Below are positions 13,976-21,376 of a stretch of 22,971 nt of DNA, piece after piece. Each line of letters opens with the position of its first letter. Position 1 is the stretch's first letter. The DNA comes from an uncultured Clostridia bacterium (GTDB lineage: Bacteria > Bacillota > Clostridia > Oscillospirales > CAG-272): positions 1-22,971 of the forward strand of contig CANQMJ010000023.1 of NCBI GenBank assembly GCA_947624945.1. Reading direction: 5' to 3'. Below the pieces are notes generated by a model. That model saw nothing but the letters and a program-made list of their open reading frames with translations. It was not told the origin of the DNA and ran no database searches. Both the position numbers and the translations under genes were made by a program.

Positions 13976-14034
13976 GGGGAGAAAACTTTCTGAAGAAAGT
14001 TTTCTCCCTGAACCCCTTTTCAAAGACTTTTATT
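13976..14034 (-). repeat. Dispersed palindromic repeat, copy B (minus orientation; possible terminator of bsh)
   Basis: A perfect 14-bp hairpin GGGAGAAAACTTTC / GAAAGTTTTCTCCC (13977-13990 with 13995-14008, loop TGAA), then TGAACCCCTTTTCAAAG. Read on the minus strand it gives CTTTGAAAAGGGGTTCAGGG and then the hairpin, the same order as copy E at 19570. It starts 14 bp after the bsh stop, so it may double as a terminator for bsh. Confidence 0.75.
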
Positions 14035-14036
14035 AC

Positions 14037-14259
14037 AAGTTTTCTTGACAAAGTAAACGAAAACAATATTTTCAGCGCGTACTTAAGATAATCACTAATC
14101 GGTCCGCTTTTGGAGAAGGTAGGGGACAGGAGTTTGACGCGTAAGCGGCAAACCTCCCACCTTTCTACAAAAAGGGGTCCCCGAAAAAAAGTTCCCTCCC
14201 CTCTCGCGCTCTCCACTCTTTCAAAAACCTACCCTGCGAATATTTGATTTTGAAAATGC
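14037..14259. other. Gene-free stretch with a decayed repeat copy
   Basis: No credible gene. The interval 14112-14162 can fold into an imperfect hairpin (GGAGTTTGACGC facing GCGGCAAACCTCC). At 14167-14200 there is AAGGGGTCCCCG followed by AAAAAAAGTTCCCTCCCC, fragments resembling the GGGGAAC/GTTCCCC arms of the dispersed repeat. I read it as one or two degraded copies. The 470-bp gap 13963-14432 therefore holds copy B, this stretch, the polA promoter and copy C. Confidence 0.45.
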
Positions 14260-14288
14260 TTGACAGTAGGTGACTGCGGGTATATAAT
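14260..14288 (+). promoter_or_regulatory. Consensus promoter of the polA series
   Basis: -35 TTGACA (14260-14265), 17-bp spacer, -10 TATAAT (14283-14288), an exact match. The transcript would carry a leader of about 135 nt that includes repeat copy C. Confidence 0.85.
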
Positions 14289-14359
14289 AAAATTGACAAA
14301 AACATTGGCGCGGCGGTCGGCAAATCGCCGTGCAAGTTTTGTTTTGACGATCATAAACA

Positions 14360-14419
14360 GTCAGTAAAATGTTTTGAAGGGATTCTAAGGGAAACGTTCT
14401 TCAAAGGTTCCCCTTAGAA
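14360..14419 (+). repeat. Dispersed palindromic repeat, copy C (in front of polA)
   Basis: GTCAGTAAAATGTTTTGAAG, then GGATTCTAAGGG, then an imperfect hairpin whose arms are TTCTAAGGGAAAC (14383-14395) and GGTTCCCCTTAGAA (14406-14419). It is clearly homologous to copy D. It ends 13 nt before the polA ATG, and the AATAAAATCATG at the start codon is shared with copy D. Confidence 0.75.
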
Positions 14420-14432
14420 TTTTAATAAAATC

Positions 14433-16979
14433 ATGAAAAAACTTCTGCTCGCCGACGGGACGAACATAATGTTCCGCTCATATTACGGGATACGTCCGTT
14501 CATGACGAAGACGGGACTTTACACTAACGCCGTATACGGCACGATAACGACGCTTCAATCAAAAATAGACGAGCTTGCGCCCGACGCCGTCGCCGTGGCG
14601 TTCGACCTTCCGTCGCCGACGTTCCGCCACACGATGTACGACGCCTACAAGGGCACGCGGTCGAAAGCCCCTCCGGAGCTGACGGAGCAGATACCGTATG
14701 TGCGCCGCGCCTGCGACGCTATCGGCGCACGCATCGTCGACTGCGAGGGCTTTGAAGCTGACGACGTGCTCGGCACGCTCGCCGACAGAGGCGAGCGGGA
14801 CGGATGGGACGTGTACGTTTTGACCGGCGACCGCGACTCGCTCCAGCTCATAACAGATAAAACTAAGCTGCTCTTTATAACGAACAAGGGCTCCGTCCTC
14901 TACGACAAGGACGAGTTTTACAAAAATTACGGCACGACGCCGCCTCATCTCGTCGACATAAAGGCGCTGATGGGCGACTCGTCGGACAATATCCCCGGCG
15001 TGCCGGGAGTCGGCGAAAAGACCGCGCTCAAGCTGATCGCCGAGGCAGGCTCAATAGATAAGATATACTCCGACCTCGACGCGCTGTCGGTCACGCCTTC
15101 CGTACGCGAAAAGCTGCGCGCCGGCAAGGAACTCGCATATATGTCGTATGAGCTTGCGACGATACGTCGCGACGCGCCAGTCACGGTCACGCTCGACGAG
15201 CTCGCGTACAGCGGCCCCGACCGCACAGCACTCGGCGAGCTGTGCTCGGAGCTTGAATTTCACAAATTAGCCGAACGGTACGGACTGCACACGTCCGCCG
15301 TCGGCAAGCGCATCGCCCCCGCGCCAGATGCGATACCGCTGACGGCCGACGCCGCGTCCGACATCGTTTTGCGCGGTGCGCCTGCTGTCTATGTTGTCGG
15401 CGAGACGGTTTATACGGCGTCGGGCGGCGACGTGTTTTCATCTTCCGTAGACAGCGATGAGACGCGGACGCTGTTCTCCGTTCCCGTCGTGTGCCACGAC
15501 TACAAAAGCCTGTACGCGCTGATGAAGACGCACGGCATAGACGTTTCGTGCGCGTTCGACACTATGCTTGCCGCATACGTGCTGCGCGCCGGCGACACCT
15601 CATACGAGCTTGCGCGCGTTGCGATGACGTATCTCGGCGAAAACGATTCACCCGAACGCGGCGAGGACGCGGCAAAGCTGATACTTCGTCTGCACGAGGC
15701 GATGAAAAAGGAGTTCGACCGCGTGGACAAGGAAGCCGAAGAGTCCGGCGAGGCGCCCGCGTCGCGCGTGCTCTACGATATAGAAATACCGCTCGCGCCC
15801 GTGCTCGCCGACATGGAGGAAGTCGGATTTCACGTCGACGTCGACGGTCTGCGCCGATATACGGAGTCGCTTCGCGACGCCGAGAACACGCTCGCCGAGC
15901 GCATCTACATGCTCGCGGGTCACGAGTTCAATCTCAATTCGCCGAAGCAGCTCGGCGAGGTGCTCTTTGACGAGCTCGGTATACCGGCGGGCAAAAAGAC
16001 GAAGCGCGGATATTCCACGGACGCCGACACGCTCGAAAGACTGCGCGACGACTACGACATCGTCGAATACGTGCTGCATTACAGGCAGATATCGAAGCTG
16101 CGCAGCACGTACGGTGAGGGACTCGCCGCCGTCGCCGACGAGCATCACCGCATACACACGTCGTTCAAACAGACGGTCACGGCGACGGGCAGACTGTCCT
16201 CGACCGAGCCTAATCTGCAAAATATACCCGTGCGCACGGAGCTCGGACGCGAGCTGCGCCGATTTTTCGACACGCCCGACGAGGACCGCGTCCTCGTCGA
16301 CGCCGACTATTCTCAGATAGAGCTGCGTCTGCTCGCAAGCATCTCGGGCGACACCGTCATGCAGGACGCGTTTTTGCGCGGCGCCGACATACACGCGGCG
16401 ACGGCGTCGCAGGTGTTCGGCGTGCCGGAGGGCGCCGTCACAAAGGAGCTTCGCTCCCGCGCGAAGGCGGTCAATTTCGGCATCGTATACGGCATCGGCG
16501 ACTATTCCCTTTCGCGCGACATCGGCACGTCGCGCAAAGTCGCCGCCGAATATATCGCGAATTATCTCGCCACGTACCGCGGCGTCGACGAATACCTCAA
16601 ATCGACGGTCGCGTCAGCGCATGAGCGCGGATTCGTCACGACACTGCTCGGACGCAGGCGTTATATCCCCGAGATATCGGCGTCGAACAAAATGACGCGC
16701 TCATTCGGCGAACGCGTCGCGATGAACTCGCCGATACAAGGCACCGCCGCAGATATTATCAAAATAGCGATGATAAACACGTCGCGCGCGCTGCAAAAGT
16801 CGGGACTTGACGCGCATCTGATACTCCAGGTACACGACGAGCTGATAGTCGAATGTAAGAAGGACGACGCCGACCGTGTGTCGGAGCTCCTTCGCGAATG
16901 CATGGAATCGGCATCGTCGCTTCCCGTGCCGCTGTCCGTCGACGTCGAGCGCGGCAAAACGTGGTTCGAATGCAAATAA
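14433..16979 (+). CDS. polA: DNA polymerase I
   Basis: Repair and Okazaki-fragment polymerase, 848 aa. Residues 1 to about 290 form the 5' nuclease domain (LLLADGTNIMFR, ADDVLG, TGDRDSLQL, GVPGVGEKTA). Residues about 300-470 are the 3'-5' exonuclease fold, but the first catalytic motif (DTET in E. coli) is replaced by VYVVGETVYT, so proofreading is predicted lost, as in Bacillus-type enzymes; the later DTMLAAYVL segment remains. Residues 470-848 form the polymerase domain, with motif A DYSQIELRLLA (D625), motif B RSRAKAVNFGIVYG (K678, F682, Y686) and motif C VHDE (H801, D802). F682 predicts strong discrimination against dideoxynucleotides. No Shine-Dalgarno lies just upstream of the ATG (AATTTTAATAAAATC); repeat copy C occupies that region. 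It is the first gene of a five-gene collinear series. Confidence 0.97.
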   Translation: MKKLLLADGTNIMFRSYYGIRPFMTKTGLYTNAVYGTITTLQSKIDELAPDAVAVAFDLPSPTFRHTMYDAYKGTRSKAPPELTEQIPYVRRACDAIGARIVDCEGFEADDVLGTLADRGERDGWDVYVLTGDRDSLQLITDKTKLLFITNKGSVLYDKDEFYKNYGTTPPHLVDIKALMGDSSDNIPGVPGVGEKTALKLIAEAGSIDKIYSDLDALSVTPSVREKLRAGKELAYMSYELATIRRDAPVTVTLDELAYSGPDRTALGELCSELEFHKLAERYGLHTSAVGKRIAPAPDAIPLTADAASDIVLRGAPAVYVVGETVYTASGGDVFSSSVDSDETRTLFSVPVVCHDYKSLYALMKTHGIDVSCAFDTMLAAYVLRAGDTSYELARVAMTYLGENDSPERGEDAAKLILRLHEAMKKEFDRVDKEAEESGEAPASRVLYDIEIPLAPVLADMEEVGFHVDVDGLRRYTESLRDAENTLAERIYMLAGHEFNLNSPKQLGEVLFDELGIPAGKKTKRGYSTDADTLERLRDDYDIVEYVLHYRQISKLRSTYGEGLAAVADEHHRIHTSFKQTVTATGRLSSTEPNLQNIPVRTELGRELRRFFDTPDEDRVLVDADYSQIELRLLASISGDTVMQDAFLRGADIHAATASQVFGVPEGAVTKELRSRAKAVNFGIVYGIGDYSLSRDIGTSRKVAAEYIANYLATYRGVDEYLKSTVASAHERGFVTTLLGRRRYIPEISASNKMTRSFGERVAMNSPIQGTAADIIKIAMINTSRALQKSGLDAHLILQVHDELIVECKKDDADRVSELLRECMESASSLPVPLSVDVERGKTWFECK

Positions 16980-17000
16980 AATAAATCAAATTACAATTAA

Positions 17001-17056
17001 GTCAGGAAAAGTTTTGAGGGGATCCTAAGGGGAACTTTTTCAAAAGTTCCCCTTGG
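17001..17056 (+). repeat. Dispersed palindromic repeat, copy D (in front of the DUF1846 gene)
   Basis: The best-preserved copy: GTCAGGAAAAGTTTTGAGGG, then GATC, then a 15-bp hairpin with one G-T pair, arms CTAAGGGGAACTTTT (17025-17039) and AAAAGTTCCCCTTGG (17042-17056). It fills most of the 88-bp gap between polA and the next gene and ends 11 nt before that gene's ATG. Confidence 0.85.
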
Positions 17057-17067
17057 AAAATAAAATC

Positions 17068-18561
17068 ATGTACAAAATCGGCTTTGACAACGACAAGTAT
17101 ATCCGTATGCAGTCCGACCGCATACGCGAGCGCATTGACTCCTTCGGAGGCAAGCTGTATCTCGAATTCGGCGGCAAGCTGTTCGACGACTACCATGCGT
17201 CGCGCGTTCTGCCGGGATTTCTGCCCGACAGCAAGGTAAAGATGCTGTGTGAGATGAAGGAGCAGGCGGAGATAATCATCGCGATCGGCGCGTACGCCAT
17301 CGAGAAAAGCAAGCGCCGCGGCGACCTCGGCATCACGTACGACAGCGAGGTCCTGCGCCTCATCGACGCGTTCCGCGAGATCGGGCTGTACGTCGGCTCC
17401 GTCGTAATAACGCGGCACGTGAAAAGTCCGCAGACGGACGCGTTCGAGCAGCGTCTCACGTCTCTCGGCGTCCGCGTCTATCACCACTACGCGATACCCA
17501 ACTACCCCGCTGACATTCCCCTCATCGTCTCCGACGACGGATACGGCAAAAACGACTATATCGAAACGACGCGTCCGCTCGTCGTCGTGACAGCGCCGGG
17601 ACCCGGCTCGGGCAAAATGGCGACGTGCCTCTCGCAGCTCTACCACGAGCACAAGCGCGGCGTGCGCTGCGGTTACGCGAAGTTCGAGACGTTCCCGATA
17701 TGGAACCTGCCGCTCAAGCACCCCGTCAACGTCGCGTATGAGGCGGCGACCGCCGACCTCGACGACGTCAACATGATAGACCCGTACCACCTCGAGGCGT
17801 ACGGACAGAAGACCGTCAACTACAACCGCGACATCGAGATATTTCCCGTCCTTGACGCTATTTTCAAGGAAATATACGGCTCCTCACCTTATAAGTCGCC
17901 CACCGATATGGGCGTCAATATGGCTGGCTTCGCCATAACCGACGACGACGCCGTATCGGAGGCGTCGAAGCGCGAGATTCTGCGCCGCTCATACGTCGCC
18001 GCGTGCGAACGCGCGTCCGGCGACGGCGACGCCGATATTGACGAGATAATCAGTAAGCTGGCGCTTCTGCGCAATACGGTCGGCGTGACCGCTGACGACA
18101 GGCCCGCGATAGCCGCCGCGAATGCAAAGGCTGACGCCACGGGCAGGCCCGCGTTCGCAATCGAGCTGCCCGACGGCACGGTCGTCACCGGCAAGACGTC
18201 GCCGTTGCTCGGCGCGTCGTCCGCCGCGCTCTTAAACGCGCTTAAGCATCTTGCCCACATCGACGACGACGTCGACCTCATCCCGCCGTACATAATCGAG
18301 CCGATACAGCATCTCAAAGTGACGCACATGGGCAATCACAACCCGCGGCTGCACACCGACGAGCTTTTGATAACGCTCGCAATATGCGCCGTCACGGACA
18401 AAAACGCCGCCGCGACGATCGAATGTCTCAACGACCTCTACGGCTGCGAGGCACATTCGTCCGTCATACTGTCGCACGTCGACGAAAACGTGTTCAAGAA
18501 GCTCGGCGTCAATCTGACGAGCGAGCCGAAATACGAAACGAAAAAGCTCTATCATAAATAA
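17068..18561 (+). CDS. DUF1846 (UPF0371) family protein, 497 aa
   Basis: A cytoplasmic protein of a widespread Firmicutes family with no established function. The N-terminus KIGFDNDKYIRMQSDRIR with FGGKLYLEFGGKLFDDYHAS is diagnostic. Residues 176-183 read APGPGSGK, a P-loop-like nucleotide-binding turn, followed by FETFPIWNLPLKHPVN and AYEAATADLDDVNMIDPYHL. The C-terminal part has THMGNHNPRLHTDELLITLA. Length is normal. The start is ATG at 17068, giving MYKIGFD. A TTG at 17053 would add five residues but lies inside the repeat hairpin. There is no clear Shine-Dalgarno. It lies 88 bp after polA and 36 bp before the GpsA-like gene. Family very sure; function unknown. Confidence 0.92.
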   Translation: MYKIGFDNDKYIRMQSDRIRERIDSFGGKLYLEFGGKLFDDYHASRVLPGFLPDSKVKMLCEMKEQAEIIIAIGAYAIEKSKRRGDLGITYDSEVLRLIDAFREIGLYVGSVVITRHVKSPQTDAFEQRLTSLGVRVYHHYAIPNYPADIPLIVSDDGYGKNDYIETTRPLVVVTAPGPGSGKMATCLSQLYHEHKRGVRCGYAKFETFPIWNLPLKHPVNVAYEAATADLDDVNMIDPYHLEAYGQKTVNYNRDIEIFPVLDAIFKEIYGSSPYKSPTDMGVNMAGFAITDDDAVSEASKREILRRSYVAACERASGDGDADIDEIISKLALLRNTVGVTADDRPAIAAANAKADATGRPAFAIELPDGTVVTGKTSPLLGASSAALLNALKHLAHIDDDVDLIPPYIIEPIQHLKVTHMGNHNPRLHTDELLITLAICAVTDKNAAATIECLNDLYGCEAHSSVILSHVDENVFKKLGVNLTSEPKYETKKLYHK

Positions 18562-18597
18562 TCACAGAAAGCAAAACTGCAAACAGAGGAGGCTTTT

Positions 18598-19554
18598 ATG
18601 AAGATCACCGTTATCGGATGCGGGCGCTGGGGCACCTTCATCGCCTATTATCTGCACAATACAGGTCACGACGTCAAGCTTTACGGAAAAACCGGCGATC
18701 CCACGACCGTCGGACTTTTGACGACGCGCAAAAATTCATATCTGACGCTGCCGGACGATTTTCGCATTATCACCGATATAAACGAGGCGCTCGAACCGGA
18801 TTCGGTCGTTATTTCGGTCCCGTCGCAGGCGCTGCGCGGTCTGTTCTCGGAGATAAAAGCAGTATCAGACAAGCCGCGCCGATACATCCTCTGCATGAAG
18901 GGCATCGAGATATCGACGATGAAGCGTCTTTCCGAGGTCGCGGAGGAATGCGCCGCTCCCGGCAGCAAGATAGCATGCTGGATAGGGCCCGGGCACGTTG
19001 AGGAATTCGTGCGCGGCACGCCGAACTGCATGGTCATCGACAGCCGCGACGACGAGCTCAAGCACGAGCTTGCCGACACGTTCTCGTCTCCCCTCATCCG
19101 CTTCTACTACGGCTGCGACCTGCTCGGCAATGAGATAGGCGCCGCGTCGAAGAACGTCATCGGCATCGCCGCAGGTATGCTCGACGGACTCGGGATATCG
19201 GCGCTCAAAGGCGTCCTCATGGCGCGCGGCACGCACGAGATATCGGTGCTTATCGAAAAGATGGGCGGCGACCCGCGTTCCGCATACGGGCTTTGCCATC
19301 TCGGCGACTATGAGGCGACCGTGTTCTCCAAGTACAGCCACAACCGCATGTTCGGCGAAAAGTTCATACGCGGCGAAAAATACGATTCGCTCGCCGAGGG
19401 CTACTACACCGCCGACGCGATGATGCGTCTGTCGAAGAAGTACGACGTCGAAATACCGATATGCGCGACCGTATACGATATCCTCTATAACGGCGCCGAC
19501 CCGAAGACATGCCTCGGCGATTTGTTCTCGCGCCGCATGAAAAACGAATTCTGA
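18598..19554 (+). CDS. gpsA: Glycerol-3-phosphate dehydrogenase (GpsA)-like protein, 318 aa
   Basis: An NAD(P)-dependent dehydrogenase of the GpsA fold, which makes sn-glycerol 3-phosphate for phospholipids. The Rossmann motif GCGRWG is at 7-12. Residues corresponding to the known active site are K101 (CMKGIE), K185 (GAASKNVIGIAAGMLDG), D237 (HLGDYE) and R250 (SHNRMFGE). The sequence departs from textbook GpsA: the usual SGPSHA-type segment reads IGPGHVEEF (129-137), and the GLGDL...TC segment reads HLGDYEATVFS. It may be a clostridial paralogue with the same or a shifted substrate. No second gpsA is in the window to compare. GAGGAGG lies 6 nt before the ATG, the best ribosome binding site of this series. 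Confidence 0.78.
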   Translation: MKITVIGCGRWGTFIAYYLHNTGHDVKLYGKTGDPTTVGLLTTRKNSYLTLPDDFRIITDINEALEPDSVVISVPSQALRGLFSEIKAVSDKPRRYILCMKGIEISTMKRLSEVAEECAAPGSKIACWIGPGHVEEFVRGTPNCMVIDSRDDELKHELADTFSSPLIRFYYGCDLLGNEIGAASKNVIGIAAGMLDGLGISALKGVLMARGTHEISVLIEKMGGDPRSAYGLCHLGDYEATVFSKYSHNRMFGEKFIRGEKYDSLAEGYYTADAMMRLSKKYDVEIPICATVYDILYNGADPKTCLGDLFSRRMKNEF

Positions 19555-19569
19555 ATCATTTTATAAAGA

Positions 19570-19622
19570 AAAATTCTTGAAAGGGGTTCGGGGGAAACTT
19601 CTTATGAGAAGCTTCCCCCGAA
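19570..19622 (+). repeat. Dispersed palindromic repeat, copy E (in front of the histidine phosphatase gene)
   Basis: AAATTCTTGAAAGGGG followed by a hairpin with arms TTCGGGGGAAACTTCT (19587-19602) and AGAAGCTTCCCCCGAA (19607-19622), 15 of 16 positions paired, loop TATG. It belongs to the same subtype as copy B. Only AACA separates its end from the ATG at 19627. Confidence 0.75.
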
Positions 19623-19626
19623 AACA

Positions 19627-20343
19627 ATGAAACTCTACTTCATCAGACACGCCGACCCGCTCTACTCGCTCGATTCGCTGACCCCGAAAGGATGGCACGA
19701 GGCAGAGCTTTTGGCGCCGCGCATAAAACGCATATATGAGACCGAAAACGTCCGCACCGCGTACTGCTCGCCGCTCGGACGCGCGCAGGACACCGCGCGC
19801 GTCAGTCTCGAGCCGCTCGGGCAGACCGTTGTGACAAAGGATTGGATGCTCGAATTCCCCGCCGTCATGCAGATGCCGGAGGGCTATTACCGTATGCCGT
19901 GGGATCTTTTGCCCGCGTGGTGGACGACGCACGAGGACCTCTACGACAAGGACAACTGGTTCCGCGGTCCGACGATGTCGCGCGGCGGCAACGTCGAGGA
20001 ATGGTACATGCGCGTCGCCGGCGGCATCGACTCGATACTCAGTGAACACGGCTACCGCCGCGACGGTCATTTCTACCGCACCGACGGCGGCAACGGCGAC
20101 ACGCTTTTGTTCTTCTGCCACCTCGGCGTCATGTTCGTCATGCTGTCGCACATGCTCTCGATGCCGACGCCCGTTTTGTGGCAGAACTTCTTCGTCGCGC
20201 CGACGAGCGTCACGCTCGTTTCGACCGAGGAGGTCGTCAAGGGCGAGGTCGCGATGAGAGTGAAGTATTTCGGCGACGTCTCGCATCTGTACGTCGCGGG
20301 CGAGCGCCCGTCAGACTCCGGATTTTTCGCCGAATACAGGTGA
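19627..20343 (+). CDS. Histidine phosphatase (phosphoglycerate mutase-like) family protein, 238 aa
   Basis: A cytoplasmic phosphatase or mutase that works through a phosphohistidine. The N-terminal FIRHADP (5-11) supplies R7 and the nucleophile H8. SPLGRAQDTA (48-57) supplies the second Arg (R52). MLEFP (74-78) probably supplies the acid E76. FFCHLGV (162-168) supplies the second His (H165). An aromatic-rich insert at about 85-115 (MPWDLLPAWWTTHEDLYD) caps the active site and will set specificity, which I cannot name. The start is taken at ATG 19627, since upstream bases are the repeat hairpin. There is no separate Shine-Dalgarno unless the AAAGGGG in front of the hairpin serves. The next gene follows after 13 bp. 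Confidence 0.9.
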   Translation: MKLYFIRHADPLYSLDSLTPKGWHEAELLAPRIKRIYETENVRTAYCSPLGRAQDTARVSLEPLGQTVVTKDWMLEFPAVMQMPEGYYRMPWDLLPAWWTTHEDLYDKDNWFRGPTMSRGGNVEEWYMRVAGGIDSILSEHGYRRDGHFYRTDGGNGDTLLFFCHLGVMFVMLSHMLSMPTPVLWQNFFVAPTSVTLVSTEEVVKGEVAMRVKYFGDVSHLYVAGERPSDSGFFAEYR

Positions 20344-20356
20344 CGCCCCTCATCTT

Positions 20357-20908
20357 ATGACTACATTTGATATTCCCTTTCCGACTCTCCCGTCGCCGTG
20401 CGTGCTCGCGCTCGGCACGTTCGACGGCGTACACATCGGTCACGCCGCTGTGATATCGCGCGCGGTCGATGAATCGAAAAAGCGCGGTGTCGTCTCCGCC
20501 GTTTGGTGCTTTGCCACCGTGCCGCGCGCTTTTTTCGGCGGCGATGTCGCGCCGATATGCACGCCCGATGAAAAGGCGCACCGCATATGCGCGCTCGGCA
20601 TCGACGTGCTTATTATGCCGCCAGTTACGGCGGACCTGCTCTCGATGACGCCGCGCGATTTCGTCGACAGTCTTGTCGCGTCGCTGTCGCCGTTCCACGT
20701 CGTATGCGGCTTCAACTATACATTCGGAGCGCACGCGTCCGGCAATACGGACACGCTCCGCGCACTTCTCGACGAGCGCGGCATTTCGCTCACCGTCGTC
20801 GAGCCAGTCACGCGCGGCGGCATACCAGTCAGCTCGACCTTGATACGTCAGCTTATCGAGTCGGGAGACACAAAATCTGCAGGGGAGCTGCTCGGTCACG
20901 ACGCGTAA
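20357..20908 (+). CDS. FAD synthetase / FMN adenylyltransferase-like protein, single domain, 183 aa
   Basis: A nucleotidyltransferase of the RibF N-terminal-domain type, which joins AMP from ATP to FMN to make FAD. Marks are LGTFDGVHIGH (19-29, the HxGH class motif), VCGFNYTFG (116-124, where RibF usually has VGxDFxFG) and VSSTLIRQLIESGD (158-171, matching the ISSTxIR motif). The protein stops there. A full RibF has about 300 residues with a C-terminal riboflavin kinase domain, which is absent and has no remnant downstream. Either the kinase is encoded elsewhere or this is a paralogue using another substrate. There is no Shine-Dalgarno in the 13 bp between it and the phosphatase stop, so translational coupling is likely. 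No FMN riboswitch is visible. Confidence 0.8.
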   Translation: MTTFDIPFPTLPSPCVLALGTFDGVHIGHAAVISRAVDESKKRGVVSAVWCFATVPRAFFGGDVAPICTPDEKAHRICALGIDVLIMPPVTADLLSMTPRDFVDSLVASLSPFHVVCGFNYTFGAHASGNTDTLRALLDERGISLTVVEPVTRGGIPVSSTLIRQLIESGDTKSAGELLGHDA

Positions 20909-20935
20909 AAGACAAAGGGACCCCCACAGAGTCCC
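20906..20935 (-). terminator. Weak terminator between convergent genes
   Basis: A short stem GGGAC / GTCCC (20917-20921 with 20931-20935) with a 9-nt loop. On the minus strand it is followed by TTTGTCTTTTA, which suits the acyl carrier protein gene. On plus, the tail GTTGCGTTTGATTTTTCG is weaker. Confidence 0.5.
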
Positions 20936-20974
20936 GTTGCGTTTGATTTTTCGATTTATTATGTCATTACCCGA

Positions 20975-21202
20975 TCACTTTTGCAGAGTTTCGAGATAGT
21001 CGGCGACGTCGCCGACGGTGATAAGGCGCGCCAGATCGTCCTCCGCTATTTCGATATCGAATCGCTCCTCGCAGATCATGACAAGGTCGGCAAGCTCGAT
21101 CGAGTTTATGTCGAGGTCGTTGACGAGCTCGGCGTCCGGCGTTATGAGTCTTTCGTCGATCTGAAGCTCTTCAATAAGCAGTTCTCTTACCTGTTCGTAC
21201 AT
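20975..21202 (-). CDS. acpP: Acyl carrier protein, 75 aa
   Basis: Small acidic four-helix protein carrying acyl chains on phosphopantetheine. The attachment site is S34 in NDLDINSIELADLV. The usual Asp before the Ser (DSL) is Asn here (NSI), while the surrounding acidic helix (ELADLVMICEERFDIEI) and the C-terminal TVGDVADYLETL are typical. GGAGG lies 8 nt before the ATG. It stands alone, with its own consensus promoter and away from any fatty acid or polyketide genes in the window. It may be the general fatty acid ACP or a specialised second ACP; the NSI motif makes the latter worth considering. Confidence 0.9.
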   Translation of the reverse strand: MYEQVRELLIEELQIDERLITPDAELVNDLDINSIELADLVMICEERFDIEIAEDDLARLITVGDVADYLETLQK

Positions 21203-21248
21203 CGTTGTTACCTCCGCGGGCGTGCGCTTGATTTATTCCGACACGTTA

Positions 21249-21277
21249 ATTATATTGTAGCTTCGGTGCGTTGTCAA
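21249..21277 (-). promoter_or_regulatory. Consensus promoter of the acyl carrier protein gene
   Basis: On the minus strand, -35 TTGACA (21272-21277), 17-bp spacer, -10 TATAAT (21249-21254), an exact match, 47 nt upstream of the ATG. I see no FapR-like palindrome beside it. Confidence 0.85.
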
Positions 21278-21376
21278 TATGTATTTTCAACTAAAGACGA
21301 TTTTTGATAGAATTATTTCCCGTGCATACCGTAGATGTCCGGCGTGTATTTAATTTTCAAAAAGGAGACAAATATC

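Noticed and set aside
13971..14216. Minus-strand open frame of 81 codons after bsh
   Set aside because: It is a translation of the dispersed repeat and its decayed neighbour.
17053..17067. TTG start for the DUF1846 gene, adding MENKI
   Set aside because: It lies inside the right arm of the repeat hairpin; the family normally begins close to KIGFD, which the ATG at 17068 gives.
20341..20360. FMN riboswitch ahead of the FAD-synthetase-like gene
   Set aside because: Only 13 bp separate it from the preceding gene, far too short.
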